64,000 nt of DNA, taken from the NCBI GenBank assembly GCA_944474755.1, contig OX104124.1, positions 1,240,001-1,304,000 on the forward strand. The letters run 5' to 3'. Positions 11,734 to 24,641 of this stretch are shown here, piece by piece. How positions within the stretch are numbered: the first letter of the stretch is position 1; each line of letters starts with the position of its first letter. This stretch comes from Limnoperna fortunei. Lineage: Eukaryota > Mollusca > Bivalvia > Mytilida > Modiolidae. The position numbers were made by a program, and so were the translations under genes. Under the pieces are notes generated by a model, which was given only the letters and a program-made list of their open reading frames with translations, ran no database searches and was not told where the DNA came from.

Positions 11734-14400
11734 ATGCCACAAAAAGATTCGGACAAAGTAATAAGGGAGGAAATCCTGAATGAGTTGAAATCGATGAATA
11801 TGAACATTGTAACATTAACGGATCGCTTGAATGAATTTAATGGTGTTTTAAAGAATTTACAGAAGATTCGAATAAAATAATAGATAATAAGATCCGTTTA
11901 CAAACTCAAAACATGTGTAAAAAAATAGAAACTGTATTTCTTCATCCTACACCACATGCACCACTGACAACAAACAATGTAAGTACCAAACACCAACAAA
12001 AATGTCTAGATCAGCTTCTTGTTATCAGTAGCTGATCTGCCATATGTGATATATATGGAATATAAACCACCAACAGCGGAAGTCTGCATTCTGGAATATG
12101 CTCGCGAATATCCACAAAGCTGATATATTTTAAAAGTAAGTTACTGATACACCCATTATAGCAGCTAGAAAATTACAAATGAAGGCCATTACAGAAGAAA
12201 CTGAACAACAACGTACATTACGATACAAATCCTCAATTGAGAACATGCTGAACGAAATTTAACTATTAAATCTTAGAGGAAGCGAAAACGAAGAAAAATT
12301 CAAAAATAATGATTTTGAAATGTTCGAAATTATTTCATCTTAAGCCGATAAAGGAATTATAGATGATGTTTTAAAACTTTGAAAACAGGAATGCGAACAA
12401 GAAAAATTTGCGTCCCTACAATGCTTGTAAATGAGCGAAAATTGGTTTTCCCTTTACGAGGAACAATTTAAAATCGAATATGAAGATAAAAAGCCATTAA
12501 TGATGAAACCACAGAAAACGAATACATATGCTTAATTTACACGAAGCACGAGTGAATCACAAAGACAACCAAATAAGGAACCGTACAATGTACTGCAACT
12601 CCACACACAAAGACAAATAACTATGAGTCTAATATACATTCACAACAAAAAAGGTAAGACAGAAATATGTCCTTCACGCGTCGTGTCAGGAACAATTAAC
12701 AGAGAGGGTATGCAAAACAGTGCAACAAAGATCAAAGAATCAAACGAAAATATTATGAAAACAACAGGCGAAGGGCAGGATTCTCCCAGTAACAGAAACC
12801 GGTCAGTACAAACAATGAAAATACTAACAAAAAACAGAGATCATTGTTTTTAGACAAGGGTCAACAAACGAACGACACGGGATGGAGGCAAATTCAGAGA
12901 AACCGAAGGTATTAAATCTTTTTTCAAAAAGTTGTAGCAATACACAAATCAATATATTTAGTTTATGACTAAAATTAACACTTACACCACGAATTCCAAA
13001 CCAACCAGAAATTATTAATGATATTTCCAATTTTTGTAGCTGATTAAGACTTGTCGAATATTTCCGAATACTATTGAACTGTAAAATAAAATTACTCCAA
13101 AAAAAATGGGTTGAAATTAACAACATTAGAAACAACAATAGTATAACAATAAAGCCAGCAGACAAAGGGAGCACCGTAGTAATAATGGACACTTAATACT
13201 ATATAGATTTAGTAAATTAAATGTTAAACGATCAACATTTTTATGAAGAAACGCCTAACTATCAATAATAAACAGTAATAACACAATAGGCGGCTTTAAA
13301 AATGCCTTACAGAGAAAGCATTTGACTACCTCACAAATTTCAGATGTGAAATTAGCAATTTTCTATGAACTCTAAGATTCACAAAAGTAAAATAATTAAT
13401 GATACATGTCAAATCTAAAAAAAAGACGCACATCACTATACCTCATCCAAAAGATCTTAAGCTAAGACCTATTGTAGCAGGACCTTCCTGTAAAATACAT
13501 CGATTAAGTAATATGCTTGATATCCTACTCAAATAACTCATAACTCATGTACGTAGCTTCATTAGATATGATCTAGCAGACCGAGAAGAACCGAACTGTA
13601 AATTAGTTTCATTTGATGTTGTTAACCTCCACACTAACATACCTCACAATTACGGAATTATTGCAAAAACATTGGTTAAATGCACACCCAGAAGATCTAC
13701 TACAAAGATTTGAAACAAAATTTATTTTTAAAAGACTTTATTTTAGAAATATTTCACATTCAACGAAAAATCATACCGACAAAAAATCAGGTACTGCGAT
13801 GGGAACCAAAGTAACTCCTACTTACGACAATCTAATCTTTTCATAGGATTTCATGAAATAAAAATATATGAGTAATCTTGTCGCCTTTTGGGGGCCATGT
13901 GGAACTGAATCAAGAATTGGAAAAGATAATCGGATGATTGCTTCATCATTTGGAATGAAGACGAAAACAAATTGCAACAATTAATTTTTTTTAAATAACA
14001 TTGAAGAACACATTCAATTTACCATGGAAACCGGTGATACAGAATTACCCATTTTGACATCTTTATATTAAAGAATAAAAAGACAATTGAAACTAATATT
14101 TATTTTTAACGGACTGACTCAAGCAATACCTACTTTATTCATTTGGTCATCCTTAGAATACGAAAGACAACATTCCGTACAATTTAGCTAGAAGAATTTT
14201 GTACAATTGTCTCAAACATTAACACCAACACACACAAATTATTCTCTTACCACACTGATAGACACAGGAATTGAAATCTCAAAGGAAATTAGGACTGAAA
14301 AACTAAACACTGTGAGATGTAAAACTGAAGAAAAGTCATCCCATTCGTGTCAACATTTAATCCAAAGAACGCTGAAATGTTTACACACATGTATCAAACT
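11734..14400 (+). mobile_element. Penelope-like element, reverse-transcriptase body (decayed)
   Basis: An ATG at 11734 opens a charged N-terminal segment (MPQKDSDKVIREEIL). Later blocks appear in Penelope-like RT order: TIKPADKGSTVVIMD near 13146, LRPIVAGPSCKIHRLSN near 13462, LVSFDVVNLHTNIP near 13604, SGTAMGTKVTPTY near 13787, and SDDCFIIWNEDE near 13935, then IEEHIQFTMETGDTELPIL. In the last motif the expected Tyr of the catalytic Y-x-D-D box is a TAA stop, so the polymerase is dead. Multiple other stops and frameshifts exist. The RT would copy the element's RNA at a nicked target. Confidence 0.85.
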
Positions 14401-14814
14401 TTGCTAATTTTAAACACAGACGGAAAAATGAAGAAAATCTTTTCTTTTTACTATAAACTTACCTCTAACTTTTTGTATTAATACGGAAACGTATAAGTAT
14501 TGAGAAAGAAAAATATATGACATTTCATTAACTACATAATATGAACAGAGGGAAAAAAACAATATATTTGTTTTCAAAATATAGTTCATTGGTTTTTGTT
14601 TTATTTTATTTTTTTTTTTTTTTTTGCACCATCGAAACCCGTGTTTGTATTTTGTTTGATTTGAAATGATAAAAAAGAAACATAAAACACAGAAATAATT
14701 GAGATTTTGCATAAATGAAGACAAATCTTAACGTTCTTTTAATTTTCGTTACACCTGGCATTACGCTTGTGTTACCTTAAATCGATGTAAATACCACTAT
14801 AAGAAACTTAAGAA
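14401..14814. other. Spacer with poly-T tract
   Basis: A T-rich run lies at about 14598-14625. The minus-strand frame across it has no recognisable motif. The GAAACTTAAGAATCATAT word at about 14803 also occurs at 2669 in the first duplicate block, marking where collinearity resumes after the Penelope-like insertion. Confidence 0.5.
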
Positions 14815-15450
14815 TCATATTATAATATAGTATTTTTCGATCACTTGTTTCAAGAGATTATCACATTTAATACTTGTATTAATAATAATATTTGTAATAG
14901 ACAGATTAATACAACCGATACGGGTCATTATTGTAAGAATTTTATGGAAGACATCAAGTAATTGTAGACAAAAACACGATCTCCCAAATGAGTACAGATG
15001 AAAGTTTTATTTAAAGTTTGTTAGCATCTTCCTTTAACAGTCTTGAATACCAACGACAGGATGATGCGTTTCAACAGACAGGGACTGCTTACTTATGGAA
15101 CACTTGAGTTGTGTTTTAGACGTTGAAATTGAATTCCTATTTAGGTATTTCTTCGCTTATTTATAGTGATCCTTTAACACTCTTTTTATATTCGTTTAAC
15201 ATACATTAGATATCATGTTCGCATTCGTTTCATATATTGGTTTAATGGGTTAAAACGGCATTATCAGCATTTTATCAGATATATTCAGCTTCCTTATCAT
15301 ACATCAGATACTCGTTTGTAAAGGTGTTGAAGACAATCCAGAACCGATGTGTTGCTTTTAAAGACAAATGTGCGACTTGTTTGCTCGCTAACTCACCCGA
15401 CCCGAAGGAATGGTCATGCAAACTATTGTCTTTCGTCATCCATCCTTCAA
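14815..15450. repeat. Diverged duplicate block (partner 4490-5220)
   Basis: Same word order as 4490-5220. Examples are ACGGGTCATTATTG, CAGGGACTGCTTACTT (a remnant of module A), ATTTCTTCGCTTATTTATAG and CATCAGATACTCGTTTGTAAA. No coding content. Confidence 0.75.
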
Positions 15451-16960
15451 ATTGTCTTTAAAATAATCTTCTCCAAAACCGCTAATTAAAAGTGATTGCT
15501 TTGAAATTTTGCACACATCATCAATAACATTTCCTCTACCAAGAGTGCACAAGTCATGACTGAAGATAAACGAACATTACCGCTGTATATTTTCTCTACT
15601 AAGATTTCATTAATCATGGAAGCCGATTATTCGACATAGTGGTATGATTAAAAATAGAACACGGGTGTCAGAATATAGTTTTTGACTTATACTTTAAAAA
15701 CGTATAACAGATACAGCAAAAGCAAAGTCACCGTCCTTCCTCAGCTTTCAAAGCTATACAAAAATCTCCATTTAGTTCAAGTCGTAAGACAACCCTTTGT
15801 AGAATTATTGTCTCTTAATAGTAAAATTTAGGATTTTCTTTCAAATGTTGGACAATTATTAGAACTAAAGAATAACTAAGCATTCAAAATAGTTCAGGTA
15901 TTTAGATACGCAAAAATTATTACAGGGTCATTTGTGCGAATACATGTTTAGAGTGGATGGCCTCTTAACTGTGTTTCATATCAAATTTTCACTATCCTTT
16001 TCAAAATCTCTCAAATTCCATTAAAGGGATTGCTTTGAAACTTTGCACACTATTGTTTAACATGTCCTCTACCAAGAATGTTAAAATCGCGGACCCGCGA
16101 ACAGAGGGTCAAGATATAGTTTTAGCTTTTAGTTTAAAAGTATAAAAAATTCAGAAAATCAGAAATTATCATCTTTTCTGAGCAGAAAAGGCTCTACAAA
16201 ACTCTCCTTAAGTTGAAATTGTATAACGACGACTTGTAGGAGTTATTGCCTCTACCCGTAAGAGCTAACGAAAAACCTTTCCAACACAAAATATTCAGCC
16301 CATCAAGATCTACAAAAAGGATTCTGTTGCATATGTATCGGTCGACTCCTTTTTTGGAGTTATTCCCTTTAATCATCAAAGTTAATGATTTTTGCAAAAT
16401 TGTTTCACATTTCCTTATGGGAAAGAAAAGGTAGATACAAGGAAGAATTGCACAGTTGTAGCAATTTCTTTAGGTTCAGGTAAGCGAACAAGAATCTTAT
16501 TTTTATACCATACTCCGTATTTACATTTCTTATTTTTATATTTTGTTCAGTTTTGTCATATTTCAAAGACGCAAACAGTTAATTAGATTTAAATGAGTAC
16601 CTAATTTAATAAGACACTTGGGCAACGAATTAAAAAAAATTGCTCTAATGATTGACTGCAAAATGTTTTCAAAACTTGACTGCGCAAGTTGTGCTAATTT
16701 AAAAAAACTGTTGGATTTCTATTCAGGTATTCTTCATAAAAATAACAATTAATTATGAATAAAAAGTCATTCAATATGTTTGATAATACCAATTCGATTT
16801 TTTTTATTACTCTGTCCTAGTATATTTACAACCAGACAGGAACAGATTTGTTTCATTTGTTGAAAGCATATGCATTTAAAGTAAGATATTAAAATAAATG
16901 GATATTAAACATTTTTTAAATGTTATTGTAGAATCTGTTAGAATCACGAAAACCATGACT
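15451..16960. repeat. Array of diverged 'TAGGAGTTATTGCC' units, first tandem copy
   Basis: Continues the collinear match with 5396-6240, then adds units with GACGACTTGTAGGAGTTATT and ATTCAGCCCATCAAGATCTA. Its right part (about 16431-16960) is duplicated at 17358-18140. Confidence 0.7.
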
Positions 16961-18140
16961 GCCGTGGCTAAAAATAGAATAAGGGGTCAATATACATTTT
17001 TTGGCGTTTGAGTTCAAAAAGTATAAATAATACATGATATCTAAAGTTAATATCCTTACTCACCATCAAGTGTGTATCAGATTCTCCTTTGAGTTGAAGT
17101 TGTATGACGACCCCTTTCAGGATGTATTGCCCCTTTATCATCACAATTGTCGATTTTTGTCATTTTATCTCAACATCTTGAAAACTGTAAGGGCTAAAGA
17201 AAAATCCATTCAATACACAATTATTCAGCTTAGCAAGATCTATAAAAACGATATCGGTGCATATGTGTTGGACGACTACTTATAGAAGTTATTTCCCATA
17301 TAACGTCACAATTAATTACTTTGCAGAAGTGTTTGACATTTCATTTAGGAAAGAAAAGCTAGATACAAAGGAAAAATTGCATAGTTGCCACAATTGGTTT
17401 TAGGTTTAGGTGAGCTATCCAGTATCCTAGAAGCCCTTTTTTATCTGTAATGTTCTGTTTTCGAAGATTTTGTGTCTGAGCACGGTTACAGGCGGTTTCA
17501 CACTATTCTAGAAATTTTAAAATCCACCCATCGAGTTTATACTTATCATATGTCATATTATTACTCAACAGCAAAACAGCCAGGTTAAATAGAAATAATT
17601 GATATAAAAGTGTCAGTCATGAATACTAGCAACACATGTTAATGTGCTGCATGCGAAAACAAAACTAAACTGAAAACTAAATCTTTTTTAAGGTTTTCAT
17701 ACCTAACTTGGTATTTAAAATTATTATTTTCATATCTTTTACCAGTTTTCATATTTCATAGACACAACCAGTTACCTAAGATGGGACGTATAACTAATTT
17801 AATTAGATTCTTGGGTAACGTATTTAAAACTTTACTGCGCATCTCCGTATAAAGTTGAAAAAAAATCTTGGTTTTCTATTCAGGGATTCTTCTGAAAAAA
17901 ACAAGTAATATTAACTAAAAAGTAATGAGATATATTTGATAATACCACATGCGGGAAATCGATTTTTCTTTTTTGTCTCTGCGCTCTAGTATGTTTTCAT
18001 CTACTGCCAGACATTAGCAGATAATTTTCAAATGTCGTATGCGTATGTATTAAAACACAATATTACAATAAACGGATATTCAACATTTTTTAATGTAATC
18101 GTCGAATCTGTTAGTATCACGGAAAACATTGCCGCTATGG
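16961..18140. repeat. Second copy of a roughly 1-kb tandem duplication
   Basis: Shared words include GGAAAGAAAAG.TAGATACAA, CTATTCAGG.ATTCTTC, TTTGATAATACCA and GAATCTGTTAG.ATCACG. The offset grows from about 927 bases at the left to about 1170 at the right, so one copy has gained or lost roughly 250 bases near 17420-17700. Confidence 0.7.
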
Positions 18141-18786
18141 CTAATGAATTTATAATGTATAATACTTAATCATAGTTATAACCCCAGCCGATAAACTATC
18201 ATTTGTTTCGTTTGCCTGTTGTTTGCTTGTTTGTTTTAATAGGATATGCATCGTAGCAACCATAATAAATGGGGAGTTAGCGAAAGTACCGGCTGAAAAC
18301 ACTTACCTTTGGTAGGAAAACCGCAAATCATTGTCATTGCAGTTTGGAGGCGAGTGCAACTCTAACCCAAAACGTCAATGCTGACAGGCATGTGATCTAA
18401 AGTTAATGAAACTACTTCGCCACCCGGGCTACTACTTCGTTGATAGGGTTATGGGCGTGACAATTTTATGAAGACAAGGTAGGGCATGGAGTAATGATCA
18501 GATTAAACGTGTATGGTCACTAAAATATATTGAAATATTTCTTAGTCAAACGGAGATCCGTTTTTAAGGAATTGAGTTTTAAAAAGGTAAGAATGACTGA
18601 TTAATTTTTTTTTTAAATGCGACTCCCCTTTTAGACCATCATATTTTATTTAACAATGGAAGCCAGAAATGGTGCAACATAAACGTATTCCACATAGTAG
18701 ATTGCCATATAAGGGGGGGGGGGTATGGTGGCCAGAAATTGTCAACCTGATATGAAAAATGGTAAAGGACACCATTTTACACCCCA
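18141..18786. other. No gene seen; short poly-G
   Basis: A run of ten G at about 18713-18723 is the only feature I can point to. Confidence 0.4.
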
Positions 18787-19002
18787 TTGGTAATAATAAT
18801 AAGCTATTTCAAAAATTTACTAGATGACGCAACAAAACGTTTAATGTTTGCAGTTTGTCATAGAAGGTCAGATATGGGGATTGTCAGCTCATTTGTATTG
18901 AAGAACCTGACTTTGACCCCTTTGGAACCCAGCGCTGAATTCTTAGCTACAGAAATGGAACCTGTAATGATCGTACTAGATGGCGAAACAAAAGGTATTT
19001 AG
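18787..19002 (+). CDS. Unrecognised open frame
   Basis: An open frame runs to a TAG at 19000. Its first in-frame ATG (18844) opens MFAVCHRRSDMGIVSSFVLK, and the end is rich in acidic and hydrophobic residues. I do not recognise a family. It has no clear promoter, no poly(A) signal close by and no flanking splice sites that I would trust, and it lies in repeat-rich DNA. It could be an exon or chance. Confidence 0.15.
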   Translation: MVIIISYFKNLLDDATKRLMFAVCHRRSDMGIVSSFVLKNLTLTPLEPSAEFLATEMEPVMIVLDGETKGI

Positions 19003-19460
19003 TGTACATAGTGCAGTGTTTCAAACAAATATACATGCTCCGTTAGTTACAAGTGCTTATTAGGCATTCTACTACTTAACATGATCTTCATTATTTAATA
19101 ATGAATTACTATCTTGTATGAAAATGCACATTTGTACTTCATCATTTTTCTCTCTAAAAACCTATCATGTTGTTATGTGTTTTAACATTCTTTTATTTGT
19201 TATTTATAACAATTTTCAGTTTTAATTCCACACTGTAAGTCTTAGCTTGTATTTGATGAGTTTATATATACGTGTATTTAAAAGCTCATAATGGGTTATG
19301 TTTTTTACATTTGATACTTTAAATACAACTATTTGTATTTGTGATGCACACAAAATGGAAATTTGTTGTCATTTTGTAACAAAATAAGATCAAAGATAAC
19401 TTTCTGTTAAAAATCAAATATGTAGTCATGCGAATAGAAAAGAATACACCAATACACTAA
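19003..19460. other. No gene seen
   Basis: AT-rich spacer without recognisable structure. Confidence 0.4.
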
Positions 19461-19830
19461 GGTCAGACTCTTACTTAGACGTACTGATAGAAATAGACTC
19501 AGGAAAACTACAAACTAGACTCTACGACAAACGTAATGACTTCAACTTTCCAACTGTCAACTTCCCGTTCATCGACAGCAACATTCCAGCAGCTCCAGCG
19601 TATGGTGTGTACATTTCACAACTTATACGTTATTCTAGATCCTGAGATCGGTATTCCGATCTTCTAGACCGATCACTGCTGTTGACTGCTAAACTACTCA
19701 AACAAAGGTTTGTTTTACCTAGGTTGATGTTATCTCTCCAGCAGTTCTATGGTCGTCACCATGACTTAATTGATCGTTATGGGAAATCAGTGTCTCAAAT
19801 ATTTTCGCTGAGTCATAGGTAGTGTTTCCT
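19461..19830 (+). mobile_element. Retroelement protein C-terminus, family A
   Basis: The translation reads SYLDVLIEIDSGKLQTRLYD, then KRNDFNFPTVNFPFIDSN, IPAAPAYGVYISQLIRYSR, and after a frame change KLLKQRF and FYGRHHDLIDRYG. This is a conserved block that I associate with the C-terminal end of RT proteins of an animal retroelement group (possibly Penelope-like lacking GIY-YIG; uncertain). The same block, more decayed, appears at 29590 and 31935. It joins directly to the 3' module A. Confidence 0.7.
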
Positions 19831-19839
19831 ATTCCTGGA

Positions 19840-20070
19840 TTTGACTTTTCCTTGGACATGACTATGAGTAACTCGACGGGTGTCTAATTAGAGGCAGGCA
19901 CTGCTTACTCGTCCGGAGCACCTGAGTGCACCCATGGTTGTTATTTGGTTGGGTTACTCTCTTTGTGTTTTTTTTTTTGGTTTTTATGTTGTGTTTGTTT
20001 ATATCCGGATTTGTAACTGTCCCTTGACTTTTGGCTCTTGTTGTTCGGTCGGTTTTCTTTGCTATTTTTT
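19840..20070 (+). repeat. Retroelement 3' module A, plus orientation
   Basis: Contains GCAGGCACTGCTTACTCGTC, CACCCATGGTTG, a T/G-rich stretch, ATATCCGGATTTGTAACTGT and TTGTTCGGTCGG, ending at TTGCTAT. Near-identical to the reverse complement of 54008-54262. It follows the family A coding end, so it is best read as that element's 3' untranslated region. Partial copies lie at 4668, 5232, 15085 and 36363. Confidence 0.8.
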
Positions 20071-21779
20071 TTTTGTTTTCAAAGCGTTATAGACTATTTT
20101 CATTTCTTTGACACCTAAAAAACCTATCCTGTATTATTCAGAAATCCTGAAATAATCTCATTATCGTAAAATTACATAATCTCGTATAGTGACTAAAATA
20201 TTTAACCTTGTCTTCCTTTTTCAGTTATTGCGCATTCGTTGTATCATTTGTGATATTGTACTATTTGACACTGATGTTGTTTACGAGTTTATAAACCAAA
20301 GCGCAATAAACCGACTAAAAGCGGTTTGAAGCAGTTGGTGTAAAAGAACATAGTGAGTGCTTTCATCCTATCAGATAGCTTAATTTTGTAGTTCGTATTT
20401 AAAAAATGTCACAAACTCTGTTCTAAGGAATGGATTAAAAAGGATTATGCTTAAACAATGAACAAATTACAACCTTCCAAACCAGACATATACCGATATA
20501 CCAGTGATCTGTACCTGTTAATAAAATACAGACATTAATAAATGTAATCACAATCTATTTTAAAATGCACTGTAGCAAATTTGTTCATTCTATTATAAAA
20601 CTTCTATAAAAAATTGTAGCAACACCGCTATAGAAAACTCCCTTGTCTTCAAGACATTGTTTGTAGGAGTGAGACACATTTAGTAAAAGTGTCGCTGGTG
20701 CGTCAAGGCTCCATGCCATGACCCCCCCTCCCCCACACACACTCAGTGATAACAAAATGTGTATAATTCCTATCAAAATCATTTACCAATAAATGGTAAG
20801 GACAAAATACTAAATCAATGTTTCAAACAAATCAAATGATCAGTAGTGTTATTCGAATTCAATAAAGTAATAACTGACATTTTAATGGAACTATGTTTTC
20901 AATAAATAGGCAGATGTTAATTTCTGTTAAAACAGAACATAAACCGCTGCCTATTTTGTCCCGTGAAAGAGATCTCAAAATTCAAAGTTAAAGGAGAAGA
21001 CCAGATTGTAAATAAATAAAATGGCACATTCATATTCAATAGATATAATTTATCAGATTTGTCAGCTTTTGCCACCGTATGATTACAACGGATATCATTT
21101 TGTTAAAATGTTGAACAAGTTTCAGAAATGTTGTTGAAAACGCGATTTGTCTTACCAATATAGATTGCAGTTATGTTATTGATCAATTAGGTTGAAATGC
21201 ATGGTTATATACGAATGCTAACTTTTGAAAAACGGATTGCGTTATCAGTTGATATACCTATATATTATAATGAATCTATGAACAATAGTAAATGCCTATA
21301 ATACTTCCTTTTAATACTGAAAAATAAAACACTAATTCGTTAGAAAGAAGAAAGCATTAAACCATGAATGAATAAATGACTTTTATTATAATATACATAA
21401 TAAATTGCACAGAAGATAATAATAAATAAATAAAAATTAGTAACATAAGTATTTGTGAGATAAAGAAAATTGTTTAACCAGTAGGGACTTTCACATTTAT
21501 ATTTTTATAAATCTGCAGAATTTTTTTTTCAACAACAAAATTACATTAGTAGAGGACGAATAGTTGATTAAATTTTCAAACATTTTTTATGACAATATCT
21601 GGGTAAATATCTGTTGCCGTTCTCTTATAAAGGATTTACGTGACATTGTGTAATGAAACTTAGTATCAGTGTATTTGGAGTTACATTGGGTGAAGGGTCT
21701 ATCATGTCTGTAGTGACCCTACCACCTATCAGTCTCCAGTGACAGGCGAGGATTTCCACATTTGTAGTGACAGAAAATA
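20071..21779. other. No gene seen
   Basis: No coding frame, clear repeat or structure is supported on either strand across this long AT-rich stretch. Confidence 0.4.
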
Positions 21780-22800
21780 TATACATAGTTCACAGGTAGT
21801 AACGAGATATAATATTCCAATAGGAAATCATTTTTTGAATATTATGTAACGAATTCCTTTTGATGATACATTTAACAAAGAAATACCCATTTGTTTGATT
21901 TTATCTTTTAAACCTTGTTCAACACTGTATCCCTTGCTTATTAAACAGATTAAGATTGATCTGACAAACCACAATTGTCTAAAATCTTCTTTTTTTATAA
22001 AATATAACAAATTATTTTTAAATTTGCAGCTATGCAGATTTTTCAGATAACTTTATACATAAAGTATGCGACTTTTTTGTCTTTTCCATTCAGTAGGTGA
22101 CACCAATAGTCAATCATGGGTAATTTGACAATTGTGATAAAGGGATATATTACTATCTTGCCTTTAACCATCACGTTTGGTGTTGATTGTTTTAAATGGA
22201 AAATATGTTTGCATAAGCGCGAATGCACAATTTTCTCAATTTTCAAACCCCCATATTTCAGGTCCGTATAGTATAAACAAAATGACAATTTTGTCGAACA
22301 TATCTGATTACATTGTGAAGATAGATTGTTTTGTTAACATTTCCTATAACTGAATACGTGAATTTTAGTGCTTTTGTAAGTATTTGTTTGTAGCTGGAAT
22401 GATTCTTTTTTTGTAAACTGAATTCAAAAATTTTTGGATTGACTTTCCATTTAAATGTCAGTATTAAGTATGCAAAATCTGGTATTGTTTGATAATCTGC
22501 AATCATTGTCTTGGTTTTATTTGTATGTGTTTTCAATTTCCATTTTTCACAATATTTTGAAAAAGTATTTAAAAGTAGTTGACGATTTACTTTGGTTTCA
22601 TCTTATAAAAAGTGTCGTTAGCATATACAAGAACCAAATTGAAATAGATTCTTTCTCTAAGTCTGAACTAATCGAGTGAACATCTTTAGGGTTTGCATTT
22701 TCGAGATAATCCTGAAGCTCATTTAAACATAGTGAAAACAAGAGAGTAGGAAGATTTTCTACTATTTTGCAGAGAAATGCATTAGAGATTCAGTTGTTAG
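21780..22800 (-). mobile_element. LINE reverse-transcriptase C-terminal relic, minus strand
   Basis: Minus-strand frames give, in order from 22680 downward, a YADDT-like remnant (LYMLMTLFI frame), then NKTKTMIAD, CLYYTDLKYGGLKIEKIVHS, CKHIFHLKQSTPN, DYWCHLLNGKDKK, and near 21850 SSKGIRYIIFK. This series matches the post-RT connection and C-terminal region of animal LINE ORF2 proteins (KFCK.IL..KKSTPN...YGE.GRYPL pattern). Three overlapping open pieces (22536-22258, 22288-22043, 22010-21828) are one protein broken by frameshifts. The clade is not determined. Confidence 0.75.
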
Positions 22801-23289
22801 GCTATATACCAGACTAAACATTTTCACACATGTTCTAAATTACTTTTAGACATTTACCATCATCATTATTTTGAACTAATTCAAAAGTAAGGAATTTCAA
22901 TGTACAAGATCAATGGCTTTACCATTACCCCAACATGTTTGTTGTTTGTTGACTATAATTAACGGGGTTTCAATTACAAAGTTGTACAAAAGAAATGAAA
23001 AACATTATTCAAGCAGATGGTATCTTTCTGCATAAATACAGGTTTAGGTATGTTTGATTCTTTAAAAAAAAAATTTTTAAGTACTTTAATAAAAGTTTTT
23101 GCGTGATTGTTATGAGAAATAATCCCTATTTGCATAAATATGGTTTTTTCTTGCACTTGAGTGTTAAAGTTTAACGCATATCTTAAGATACGCTTTTGAA
23201 AATCACACAAATTGATTTTATTAAATTTTTCCTGCATACATAGTACAGGATAATTCGTACTACCAGGATCATTTTGCATTGTCACCTCA
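22801..23289. other. No gene assigned
   Basis: A 103-codon minus-strand frame (22974-23285) shows no motif I recognise and could be chance or a decayed element. Confidence 0.3.
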
Positions 23290-23485
23290 TTATCATGTCA
23301 AGATCGGCATCGAATCTCAAACGTGGCAGGGTGATCTCGACGCCAATAATGAATGACAAGTATCGACAGTTTTCCTACCAAAGGTCGTCGGCTTTCACCG
23401 GGTACTTCGATAATAAAAACTGGACAGGACATAAATGAAAAATGGCTTAAGCGGCGTTGAACCGTATTCAACCAATCAACAATGT
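23290..23485 (+). mobile_element. SINE copy, 5'-truncated
   Basis: Matches the SINE at 343-609 from just before the B box: GGCAGGGTG, AATGACAAG, CCTACCAAAGGTCG, AAAAACTGGACA and GGCGTTGAA followed by a CAA-rich tail. The A box is missing or unrecognisable. Confidence 0.75.
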
Positions 23486-23690
23486 GAGGTTTTGCATCTG
23501 TATGATTGAAAACAGAAATTGAATATAACATATTTTTGAAGAATTATAGATTACGTTTTAGTAATAATGGTGAAAAGGGTTTCTTTTTTCAAACAATCAT
23601 TACAAATTTCTCTTACAAATATTTCTACACTTCTTTGACTTTCATTTTATCATCAGTCTAAATGTAAGACATTAATGAGGAATGCCGTAG

Positions 23691-23850
23691 TTCCTCATTA
23701 TATGTTGCGATTTTATCATGGAACGTTGTTCCTACATGATATGCTATGATTTCATCATCATATGCTGCGGTTCTAACATTATATGAGGGATTCTATCATT
23801 ATATGATGCAGTTACTTTATTCTATGTTGTGTTTCCTTCAGTAAGTGCTG
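23691..23850. repeat. Degenerate 21-bp minisatellite, about 7-8 units
   Basis: Successive units of 20-21 bases resemble TTCTATCATTATATGATGCAG. They begin at about 23691, 23729, 23750, 23771, 23791 and 23812, with weaker units at the ends. Confidence 0.65.
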
Positions 23851-24639
<789 letters not shown>

Positions 24640-24641
24640 AG

